NCBI RefSeq assembly: GCF_016863275.1
Contig: NZ_BOOO01000016.1
Location: 1 to 64,000 of the forward strand
Reading direction: 5' to 3'
Origin: Planotetraspora mira
GTDB lineage: Bacteria; Actinomycetota; Actinomycetes; Streptosporangiales; Streptosporangiaceae
Length of the DNA: 64,000 nucleotides
Within the stretch, counting starts at the first letter, position 1. Every line of letters begins with the position of its first letter. Below, one piece after another: positions 27,832-34,495 of this stretch. The notes under the pieces were generated by a model. That model saw only the letters and a list, made by a program, of their open reading frames with translations, was not told where the DNA came from and made no database searches. Position numbers and translations under genes: made by a program.

Positions 27832-28410
27832 TCAGGTGAGGAGGGCGCGGGTGTTGTCCCACCCTTCGAGGCCGGGATCGAGTCGTGCGATGTCCGTGGG
27901 CTTCCTGAGGCGATGCCAGCCGGGACCGGTCGCGACCATGCGGCGTCCGGGGGCCTGACCGCGGAGCGTCGCGACCACGTCGGGCTCGTCGAAGTCGGGG
28001 ACGGCCCAGTCCGGCAGCGGCAGGCGGGAGGCGATGGCCACCGCTCCCCCGCCCTCGGCCGGGCAGACGGCGATCGGGGCGCGTCCCAGCTCCCGGAAGA
28101 GCTTTCCCACCAGGAGCGGCGGCAGATCGGGGGCGTCGGCGCTGATCACCACGGCCTCGGTGCCGTACGGCAGAGCCGCGAACGCCTCCGAGGGGGAGCC
28201 GACGGGGATCACGGGCGTGCCCGGCCAGGCGATGGCGTCCAGATCGGGGACTCCGGCTGAAAGGATCACCGGCTCGACGAGTTCGAGGCCGGCGACCATC
28301 TCGTAGGTGTCCTCCGCCATGGCGAGCAGGAACTCCTCCGGGTCGACGCCCGGGGGCGAGGCGTCCGTCATCCCCGCCGTGACGAGGACCGCCACGATCC
28401 GGGTCAACAC
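27832..28410 (-). CDS. DUF2064-like nucleotidyl/glycosyltransferase-fold protein
   Basis: 192-aa protein with a GT-A-like fold pattern: IVAVLVTAGMTDASPP, GTPVIPVGSPSEAF, and AVVISADAPDLPPLLVGKLF, where the DAPDLP segment resembles the metal-binding loop of DUF2064/CofC-type transferases. No substrate can be assigned. GTG 28410 overlaps the stop of the upstream metallopeptidase gene within GTGTTGA; TTG 28407 (4 nt after GGAGGA) is an equally plausible start. It is convergent with the EEP gene, the stops being adjacent. Confidence 0.65.
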   Translation of the reverse strand: MLTRIVAVLVTAGMTDASPPGVDPEEFLLAMAEDTYEMVAGLELVEPVILSAGVPDLDAIAWPGTPVIPVGSPSEAFAALPYGTEAVVISADAPDLPPLLVGKLFRELGRAPIAVCPAEGGGAVAIASRLPLPDWAVPDFDEPDVVATLRGQAPGRRMVATGPGWHRLRKPTDIARLDPGLEGWDNTRALLT

Positions 28411-28919
28411 TCCTCCGCTGAGCCGCTGGCCCCCATGGAGAACCCCTCGAGGAACCCTCTGGCGCGTTCCGCCCGTGGATACCGCTCGACCAGTTCCCAG
28501 AAGGCGGGGCCGTGGCTGGGGACGAGCAGGTGGACCAGCTCATGCATGATCACGTAGTCGACGACCCAGGCAGGCATCCCCTGGAGCCGGGTGGACAGCC
28601 GGATCGTCCCGTGGTCGGGAGTGCAGGAGCCCCACCGGTGGCGCTGGTTCTCGACCCACCTGACGCTGGTGGGAGTGGCCTTGTCGTCCAGATAACGGGT
28701 CGCCAGGTCCGCCGCTCGCTCGAGCAGATCGTCGTCGCTCGGCCGTCGCCGTTGCTCTTTGGCGGCGAGCCGGTCGAGCATGCGGCGTACCCATTGCTCC
28801 TCGTCGGTCAGGCTCAGACCTGCCGGGAGCAGCACGATGGTTTTGTCTCCATCGCGGTATGCGGAAACGGTTCGCCGCCGACGTGTGCTCCGACGAACCT
28901 CGACTGTCTCGGGGGGCAC
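28404..28919 (-). CDS. YgjP-like (DUF45) metallopeptidase-domain protein
   Basis: 171-aa protein with the zinc motif MHELVHLLVPSHGPAFW (HExxH plus downstream His) and the family stretch RHRWGSCTPDHGTIRLSTRL. Together these mark the YgjP/DUF45 M48-like group. It is cytoplasmic with no signal peptide. The likely start is GTG 28919; the longer frame runs antisense through the ThiF-like gene and is rejected. It is coupled to the next gene by overlap. Confidence 0.85.
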   Translation of the reverse strand: MPPETVEVRRSTRRRRTVSAYRDGDKTIVLLPAGLSLTDEEQWVRRMLDRLAAKEQRRRPSDDDLLERAADLATRYLDDKATPTSVRWVENQRHRWGSCTPDHGTIRLSTRLQGMPAWVVDYVIMHELVHLLVPSHGPAFWELVERYPRAERARGFLEGFSMGASGSAEEC

Positions 28920-29118
28920 ATATGAAAGGTAGCCGACACGCGCGGATTTCCACAGGGGGGGAGTTATGTTCCCCCTGGTCAATCGAGCGAACGTGACCTT
29001 GCGAGCGCGAAAACGACCGCCCTCGCGTAGTTCACCCGCCACATTCACCCCGGTAATTATCCACAACCCCGAAGATTCCGGCCTCACCAGGGGCGGCGTG
29101 TGGCAAGGTCTGGCGACT
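28920..29118. promoter_or_regulatory. Divergent promoter region
   Basis: A 199-bp spacer between the minus-strand metallopeptidase gene and the ThiF-like gene. It includes a perfect DnaA-box sequence TTATCCACA at 29057-29065 and a GGGGGGAG...CCCCCTGG dyad at 28955-28979. No clear -10/-35 pair could be assigned. Confidence 0.35.
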
Positions 29119-30183
29119 ATGAGGCCCCGTCTGAAGCCCGTTCTGCGCCGTGTAGACCGCGACGAGCACACCCTCCAGCTCGGCGTCCATCCCCACCGGG
29201 CCGTCGTCCTGACCGGCGTCGAGCCCGCCGTGCGCCGCCTGATCGACAGCCTGGACGGCACCCGGACCCTCACCCAGGCGGTGGCCGAGAGCGATCTCGA
29301 CGACTCCTCGGCCCGCGAGGTGATCGCCCTGCTGACGGCTCGCGGCGTGATCGACGACGCGGCCGTGCGTCCCGAACCCCTGGCAGACCTGACCAGGGCC
29401 GAGCGTGATCGGCTCCGTCCCGACATCGACGTCCTGTCGCTCACGTCGCCGGACGGAGGGATGGGCGCGGTCGAGCGCCGGAGATCGGCGCGGATCCGCG
29501 TGCACGGCGCGGGGCGGGTGGGCGCCCAGATCGCCGTCCTGCTGGCCGCCTCGGGCATCGGCCACCTCTGCGTCGTCGATCCCGGTACGGCACGGCGGGA
29601 GGACGTCGTCCCCGGCGGACTGGGCTGGTCGCAGGTCGGGACGGCCAGGGAGGAGGGAGCGGTGGCCCTCGCCCGCGAGATCGCGCCCGGTGTCAACGCC
29701 TGGAGCGGCCGATCGGCGTCGCAACTGAGTGATCACGGCTCCCGTCCCGATCTCGTGATCCTCGCGCCCGTCGGACCGCTCGACCCCGTGCTGGTCCGCG
29801 AGCTCGGTGCCGAGGAGATCCCGCATCTTCTCGCCACGGCCTTCGAGGGCTGCGGCCTGGTGGGACCGCTGGTGATCCCGGGAGTGACGCCCTGCCTCGA
29901 CTGTCTCGACCTGACCCGGCGCGACCGCGACCCGTCCTGGCCGGCCGTCAGGGCACGACTCGGCGGCTATCCCGCCGGTGAATCCGCCTGTGACACGACC
30001 CTGTCGTCGCTGGTAGCGGCGCAGGCCGCGGGGCACGCGATCGCCTTCGTGGACGGGGCGGACACGCCGGCCGGGAGCCTCGACATCCTCCCCGATCGGC
30101 GATGGCGGCACCGGTCGTGGGAGCGTCATTCACAATGTCAATGTGGTCGAAACGACCCAAATTCGCTAACAATGGTCGCGTGA
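29119..30183 (+). CDS. ThiF/E1-like protein (TOMM cyclodehydratase leader-binding type)
   Basis: 354-aa protein. An N-terminal winged-helix segment (residues ~15-85) is followed by a ThiF-like Rossmann domain (RIRVHGAGRVGAQIAVLLAA, then GHLCVVDPG). Zinc-type cysteines are in TPCLDCLDL (CxxC) and a terminal CQCG. The canonical adenylation Arg/SNLxRQ segment of MoeB/ThiF is replaced by REDVVPGGLGWSQVG, so adenylating activity is doubtful. ATG 29119 is preceded by AAGG. The stop overlaps the kinase start as GTGA. It is conserved next to the ABC1 kinase in actinobacteria; its role is unknown. Confidence 0.75.
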   Translation: MRPRLKPVLRRVDRDEHTLQLGVHPHRAVVLTGVEPAVRRLIDSLDGTRTLTQAVAESDLDDSSAREVIALLTARGVIDDAAVRPEPLADLTRAERDRLRPDIDVLSLTSPDGGMGAVERRRSARIRVHGAGRVGAQIAVLLAASGIGHLCVVDPGTARREDVVPGGLGWSQVGTAREEGAVALAREIAPGVNAWSGRSASQLSDHGSRPDLVILAPVGPLDPVLVRELGAEEIPHLLATAFEGCGLVGPLVIPGVTPCLDCLDLTRRDRDPSWPAVRARLGGYPAGESACDTTLSSLVAAQAAGHAIAFVDGADTPAGSLDILPDRRWRHRSWERHSQCQCGRNDPNSLTMVA

Positions 30184-31523
30184 CCGACCTTCCCCATCGC
30201 GCTGTGACTCGTTCAGCCAAGCTTGCCTCGCTCCCCCTCGGGTTCGCCGGCAGGACCGCGATCGGGCTCGGCAGACGGCTCGGCGGCGCATCCGCGGAGA
30301 TCGTCACCAGGGAGATCCAGCAGCGGACGGCGGACCAGATCTTCAAGGTGCTCGGCGAGCTCAAGGGCGGGGCGATGAAGCTCGGCCAGGCCCTGTCCAT
30401 CTTCGAGGCGGCACTGCCACCCGAGTTCACCGAGCCGTATCGGGCGACGCTGACCAGGCTGCAGGACGCCGCTCCCCCGTTGCCCGCGGCCAGCGTCCAC
30501 CGGGTCCTCGCGGAGCAACTCGGCGACGACTGGCGGGACAACTTCGTCGAGTTCGACGACCACCCGACCGCCGCCGCCTCCATCGGCCAGGTGCACCGGG
30601 CCGTCTGGCACGACGGGCGCACCGTCGCCGTGAAGATCCAGTATCCGGGGGCGGGCAAGGCCCTGCTCTCCGACTTCAACCAGCTCGCACGGCTCGGCAA
30701 GCTCTTCAGCGTGATCCTCCCCGGCCTGGACATCAAACCGCTCCTCAACGAGCTCAAGGAGCGGGTGGCCGAGGAGCTCGACTATCTGAACGAGGCCGAG
30801 GCCCAGCACGCGTTCGCCCAGGAGTTCATGGGCGATCCGGACTTCGTGGTGCCCGACGTCATCGCGGCGAACGAACAGATCCTGGTCACCGAGTGGATGG
30901 ACGGCACCCCCCTCTCCAAGATCATCACTGATGGCTCGCAGGAGGACCGGGACCGGGCGGGCCTGCAACTGGTCCGATTCCTCTTCTGCTCTCCGGCGAG
31001 GGTCGGCCTGCTGCACGCGGATCCGCATCCGGGCAACTTCCGGGTGCTGGAGGACGGCCGCCTGGGGGTGCTCGACTTCGGAGCGGTCAACCGCCTGCCC
31101 GAGGGTTACCCCCCGATGTTCGGCAAACTCACGAGGATCTTCAACCAGGGCGACATGGAGTCGGTGGTCCGCGGTCTGCGGGATGAGGGCTTCATCCGGG
31201 AGCACATCGAGGTCGACGTCGACGCTCTGCGCTCGTTCCTCGCCCCCTACGTCGAGCCCACCCAGGTGGAGGAGTTCACCTTCACCCGGGAGTGGCTGCG
31301 GCACCAGGCGGTGGCCGTCGCCGACCTGCGCCCGACCAACGTGGTGCGTCAGCTCAACCTGCCGCCCTCGTACGTGCTGATCCACCGGGTGCATGCCGCC
31401 GGGGTGGGCGTGTTGTGCCAACTCGGCGCGACCGCCCGGTTCCGCGACGAGGCCATCCGGTGGGTTCCCGGCTTCGCCGACGACCCCGGTGAGCCGGAGG
31501 ACACCGCACTCGCCGCATCCTGA
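30180..31523 (+). CDS. ABC1/UbiB-family atypical kinase
   Basis: 447-aa protein of the AarF/ABC1/UbiB family (M. tuberculosis Rv3197). It has the KxGQ-type motif GGAMKLGQALSIFEA, invariant AxAxASIGQVH equivalent (TAAASIGQVHRA), VAVKIQYPG, LLHADPHPGNFRV and LGVLDFGAVNRL (DFG). All ATP-binding and catalytic residues are present. GTG 30180 is chosen because of the 4-nt overlap with the ThiF-like gene and the fit with the family N-terminus (DLPHRAVTRSAKLASLPLG). In mycobacteria this gene is linked to whiB7, as here. Confidence 0.9.
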   Translation: MTDLPHRAVTRSAKLASLPLGFAGRTAIGLGRRLGGASAEIVTREIQQRTADQIFKVLGELKGGAMKLGQALSIFEAALPPEFTEPYRATLTRLQDAAPPLPAASVHRVLAEQLGDDWRDNFVEFDDHPTAAASIGQVHRAVWHDGRTVAVKIQYPGAGKALLSDFNQLARLGKLFSVILPGLDIKPLLNELKERVAEELDYLNEAEAQHAFAQEFMGDPDFVVPDVIAANEQILVTEWMDGTPLSKIITDGSQEDRDRAGLQLVRFLFCSPARVGLLHADPHPGNFRVLEDGRLGVLDFGAVNRLPEGYPPMFGKLTRIFNQGDMESVVRGLRDEGFIREHIEVDVDALRSFLAPYVEPTQVEEFTFTREWLRHQAVAVADLRPTNVVRQLNLPPSYVLIHRVHAAGVGVLCQLGATARFRDEAIRWVPGFADDPGEPEDTALAAS

Positions 31524-31564
31524 GCTCGCGCCTCCTGAGCTCTCGCCTTCTGAGCTCGCCCGGA
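31520..31564 (+). repeat. 15-nt tandem repeat at kinase stop
   Basis: Three units beginning CTGAGCTC at 31520, 31535 and 31550. The first includes the TGA stop of the kinase gene. Probably slippage products. Confidence 0.6.
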
Positions 31565-31582
31565 CCGCGGCGTCCGATATGG

Positions 31583-32380
31583 CTAGGCGAATGTGGTGAG
31601 CACGACGCGCCGGCCGGGTTCCGTGGGCGCGGTCCAGGCGTGTTCGACCTGGGAAAGCGGGAGCGGCAGCGCGGCGGCGGTGAGGGCACCCGTCGAGAGT
31701 TCTTCGATCAAGGACGGCAGCTCGGCGACGATGCCGGCGGCGGTGAGCGATCCCTGTCCGCTTCCCATGATCCGCAGGTTGGCCGCGCGGAGAACGAAGG
31801 AGGGCAGGGTGATGTCCGGCCCGGCCGTCGACCCGATCTGAATCCAGTCCAGGGGGGCGCTGCGTTCGGTGCGGCGGGTGAGCAGGGCGGGGACGGCCAG
31901 CTCGGTGGGGATGCCCCAGGTATAGTCGATCACGACGTCGACGTCCGCGGCGGCCTCGCCGAGCCGGTCGGCGGCCTCGGCCGGGTCTCCTGCCAGGGAG
32001 ACCACACGGGTGGCGCCGAGATCGGTGAGCAGGTCCAGACGTTGTGGGTCGCGCCCGGCGGCGACGATGTGGGCCGCGCCGAGACGGCGGGCGATCTGCA
32101 CGGCCATCTGGCCCGCGTTGCCGGTGGCGCCGAGCACCAGCACGCTCTGCCCGGCCTGGAAGGCGACCCTGCGGCGCAGTGCCACCCATGAGGACATGGC
32201 GGGGTTCATCGCTGCCGCGATGATCACCGGGTCGGCGTTCTCCGGCAGCGGGACGGCGCGGCGTGGATCGAGGAGTGCCTGCTCGGCCATCGTGCCGGGT
32301 GCGTCATCCTCTGCCACGAAGTACACGCGACGCCCATCGGGCAACCGTCCCACACCGTCGACGCCGGGGATCAGGGGCAG
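31583..32380 (-). pseudogene. 5'-truncated zinc-type/quinone oxidoreductase (MDR) remnant
   Basis: About 265 codons of a medium-chain dehydrogenase/reductase remain, from PLIPGVDGVGRLPDG through the NADP-binding VLVLGATGNAGQMAVQIARR to the C-terminal GRRVVLTTFA. The N-terminal ~80-90 residues of the family are absent. Upstream of 32380 the frame continues as arginine-rich non-homologous sequence with no start site or ribosome site. I read this as a gene that has lost its 5' end, not as a short intact enzyme. Confidence 0.75.
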
Positions 32381-32487
32381 GCGCCACGACGATCTGACGC
32401 GCCGGCCCCCTCCTCGACACCGTCGAGTCCTACGACGTGACCGGCGGCAACGCGGTTGCCGTACAGACCTGGGGGCGAAAAGGGGAA

Positions 32488-32514
32488 GGCCCCGGTCCAC
32501 ATCGGACCGGGGCC
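32488..32514 (-). terminator. Terminator of the whiB7 operon
   Basis: An 11-bp perfect stem GGCCCCGGTCC/GGACCGGGGCC with a 5-base loop, followed on the minus strand by TTCCCCTTTTCG. It lies 25 nt past the stop of the 60-codon gene. Confidence 0.8.
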
Positions 32515-32539
32515 GTCGCGTCTTCAGGCACGTCTGCCG

Positions 32540-32722
32540 TCACACACGCGATAACGCGTCACTGAGGCGGCGGGAGGCGCGCTCCATCCGCCGACGAGCC
32601 TTGCGCACGCTGTTGACCCGGCTGGCGAGCCGCTCCTCCTCCGCCTCAAGGTGGAGGGTTCGTATTCGCTCGTGAACCAGTTCTTGATTCAGATACAACG
32701 ACGCGCTCGGGGAGAGGTTCAT
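32540..32722 (-). CDS. Small basic helical protein downstream of whiB7, 60 aa
   Basis: A 60-aa protein, almost entirely predicted helix with strong charge: ELVHERIRTLHLEAEEERL, then RKARRRMERASRRL. No signal peptide, cysteines or known domain. ATG 32722 has AAAGGAA ~9 nt upstream. It follows whiB7 on the same strand at 50 nt and precedes a strong terminator, so it should share the antibiotic-inducible transcript. A coiled-coil, ribosome- or RNA-associated role is possible but only a guess. Confidence 0.75.
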   Translation of the reverse strand: MNLSPSASLYLNQELVHERIRTLHLEAEEERLASRVNSVRKARRRMERASRRLSDALSRV

Positions 32723-32772
32723 TCGAGTGGTTCCTTTCGGATTGCTACTGCTTTTTACTGGCGAAATTGCGG

Positions 32773-33036
32773 TCAGGCCGCTACGGGGGCCTTCCTGGGA
32801 CGCCCCCTCGGGCGCTTGCGGGGTACGACTACCCCCCGCAGGATCAGTTCGCCGCCCCAGACGCCCCACGGCTCCTCGCGCTCCAGCGCGCGGGCCAGGC
32901 AGGCCTTCTGGATCGGGCATCCCCCGCAGAGCGCCTTGGCGAACTCGACGTCCTCGGGAGACTCGGCGAACCACAGGTCGGGCTCGGTACGACAGGGGAT
33001 TTCGGCTTCGATCAGGTCCATGACCGGGGCCGCCAT
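32773..33036 (-). CDS. whiB7: WhiB7/WblC redox-sensing transcription factor
   Basis: 87-aa Fe-S transcription factor that activates intrinsic antibiotic-resistance genes with the primary sigma factor. The four cluster-binding cysteines are at 15, 37, 40 and 46 (CxxC in LCGGCPIQKAC). The WhiB G(V/I)WGG turn is EPWGVWGGE. The WhiB7-specific AT-hook RGRPRK lies near the C-terminus. ATG 33036 has AGAGG at 8 nt; GTG 33045 would leave no room for it. It is preceded by a long leader with an upstream ORF and terminator, matching known whiB7 attenuation. Confidence 0.95.
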   Translation of the reverse strand: MAAPVMDLIEAEIPCRTEPDLWFAESPEDVEFAKALCGGCPIQKACLARALEREEPWGVWGGELILRGVVVPRKRPRGRPRKAPVAA

Positions 33037-33110
33037 CTGCGTCACCTCTTCGTTCGTTTCTGGTCTGGTTGTCCTCGTGGGTGGGCGGGAACGTGGCCGG
33101 ACAATAAGAA

Positions 33111-33141
33111 AGGCCGCGGATCCTTTGCGGATCCGCGGCCT
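33111..33141 (-). terminator. Attenuator hairpin in the whiB7 leader
   Basis: A 13-bp perfect stem (AGGCCGCGGATCC with its complement, 5-base loop). On the minus strand it is followed by TTTCTTATT, so it has all parts of an intrinsic terminator. It begins 17 nt after the stop of the upstream ORF and 75 nt before the whiB7 start. A ribosome held at the end of that ORF would cover or disturb its 5' arm, which fits whiB7 antitermination (inference). Confidence 0.8.
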
Positions 33142-33157
33142 GGAGAGAGGAGACCGG

Positions 33158-33448
33158 TCAGGTTATGACTGGTTCTCTCCAGGCGTATTGCGGACCCTGC
33201 GCCCCACCATTGGCGGTGCGGTCGGTCTGCTCATCGCTCATCGGTCGGACCACAGGGATCCGGACATAAGCGGGGGTGCCGTGGCTGGCCACGCCGGCGA
33301 GGTCGCCGAAGGCTGACGTCCCACGCTCTCTGGCGATCGGAGCCTGGGCGCGAACGGCCTTGCCACCCGACAGTTCGATCTGCGCGATGACGGCGGCCAG
33401 GCATGCGAAAGCGAGCCACGTGGCCAGGAACACGGTCATGTTCTCCAC
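33158..33448 (-). CDS. 96-codon upstream ORF in the whiB7 leader, small membrane-type protein
   Basis: GTG 33448 has an excellent GGAGGTGAG at 6 nt. The peptide begins MENMTVFLATWLAFACLAAV, one hydrophobic helix, followed by a polar tail ending REPVIT. It lies between the putative WhiB7-type promoter (33534-33574) and the attenuator, so it is translated from the whiB7 leader. Known mycobacterial whiB7 uORFs are much shorter, so this may be either a genuine small membrane protein or an unusually long regulatory ORF. No family recognised. Confidence 0.65.
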   Translation of the reverse strand: MENMTVFLATWLAFACLAAVIAQIELSGGKAVRAQAPIARERGTSAFGDLAGVASHGTPAYVRIPVVRPMSDEQTDRTANGGAQGPQYAWREPVIT

Positions 33449-33476
33449 GGGACTCACCTCCACTCGAATGCGATCG

Positions 33477-33533
33477 GCCGGACGGACCGTCCGGCGGTTT
33501 CCTGCGACCTCATGACTGCTGAGATCAGTCATG
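33477..33533 (-). promoter_or_regulatory. Dyads at the 5' end of the whiB7 leader
   Basis: GCCGGACGG-A-CCGTCCGGC (33477-33495) and CATGACTG-7-CAGTCATG (33511-33533) are perfect inverted repeats between the promoter and the upstream ORF. They could form leader RNA structure or serve as a protein site near the transcription start. Confidence 0.45.
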
Positions 33534-33574
33534 ACCCTAAACGCGAACCGCAGGGGTGGGCAACCTATTTTCTA
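33534..33574 (-). promoter_or_regulatory. WhiB7-type promoter
   Basis: On the minus strand: TAGAAAATA (33574-33566), then 2 nt, TTGCCC as -35 (33563-33558), 18-bp spacer, and TAGGGT as -10 (33539-33534). An A/T-rich tract immediately upstream of the -35 is the published signature of WhiB7/sigma-A promoters, so autoregulation is likely. Confidence 0.65.
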
Positions 33575-33584
33575 CCTGCGATTT

Positions 33585-34469
33585 TCACGACTTCATGACA
33601 TCTTCGCTGACCCTGATCATGCACTCCTGAACCACCGACACCGCCAGGTCACCCGAGGGCGTGAACATCTCCCCGCGGGCGAGGCCTCGCGCGCCTCCTG
33701 ACCAGGGCGACTCCTGGGCGTAAAGCAGCCAGTCGTCGGCGCGGAACGGCCGGTGGAACCACATCGCGTGGTCGAGCGACGCCCCCCGGACATTCGAGGA
33801 GCCCCAGGCCAGGCCGTGCGCGAGCAGCACGGTGTCCACGAGCGTGAAGTCGGAGGCGTAGGCGGCGAGCACCACGTGCAGCAGCGGATCGTCGGGCAGG
33901 TCGGCGTCGTAGCGGAACCACACGTGGTTCTCCGCGCTGATCAGGCTCGGGTCCTTCTGCGCCTCCCAGGTCAGCGCGTTCACGTAGCGTGCGTCGACCG
34001 GGCGCGGCCTCGACAGGTAGTCGCGCCACGCCGGATCGTCGCCGACGACGTTGACCATGCGCTCCTGGAAGGTGGGCAGCGTCTCGGGGTCGGGCACCCG
34101 CGGCATCGTCACCGCCTGGTGAGAAACCCCTTCCTCGTGGATGTGGAAGGACACCGACATCGTGAAGATCGCTTTACCGTGCTGGACCGCCACCACGCGC
34201 CGCGTCGTGAACGAGCGGCCGTCCCGGATCCGCTCGACGTTGTAGACGATCGGGATGGCGGGATCGCCGGGCCGGATGAAGTAGGCGTGCAGGGAATGAA
34301 CCATGCGGTCGGAGGGGACCGTGCGACCGGCCGCCACGAGCGCCTGCGCGGCGACCTGACCGCCGAAGACCCGCTGAATGCGCTCCTCTGGGCTGCGCCC
34401 CCGGAAAATGTCCAGCTCGATCTGCTCGAGGTCGAGCAGACCCAGCAACTCCTTGAGCGCCGAGTTCAC
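33585..34469 (-). CDS. tesB: Acyl-CoA thioesterase II (TesB-like)
   Basis: 294-aa double hot-dog thioesterase that hydrolyses acyl-CoA to free acid and CoA. It has RVFGGQVAAQALVAAGRTV and HSLHAYFIRPGDPAIPIVY in the first half, and LDHAMWFHRPFRADDWLLY and GLARGEMFTPSGDLAVSVVQ in the second; the second-half Asp/Thr-Gln active-site pattern is recognisable. GTG 34469 has GGAGG at 5 nt. It lies just upstream of the whiB7 promoter on the same strand, 26 nt after uvrD2. Confidence 0.92.
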   Translation of the reverse strand: MNSALKELLGLLDLEQIELDIFRGRSPEERIQRVFGGQVAAQALVAAGRTVPSDRMVHSLHAYFIRPGDPAIPIVYNVERIRDGRSFTTRRVVAVQHGKAIFTMSVSFHIHEEGVSHQAVTMPRVPDPETLPTFQERMVNVVGDDPAWRDYLSRPRPVDARYVNALTWEAQKDPSLISAENHVWFRYDADLPDDPLLHVVLAAYASDFTLVDTVLLAHGLAWGSSNVRGASLDHAMWFHRPFRADDWLLYAQESPWSGGARGLARGEMFTPSGDLAVSVVQECMIRVSEDVMKS

Positions 34470-34495
34470 GGGGCCTCCATCACGCGGGGGATTTA

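Noticed and set aside
28544-28554. Additional inverse copy of the 53-nt repeat core
   Set aside because: It falls inside the metallopeptidase motif-coding sequence (VIMHEL) and is explained by codon choice.
29057-29065. Replication origin from the DnaA box TTATCCACA
   Set aside because: A single box with no cluster, no dnaA/dnaN nearby and a normal promoter context.
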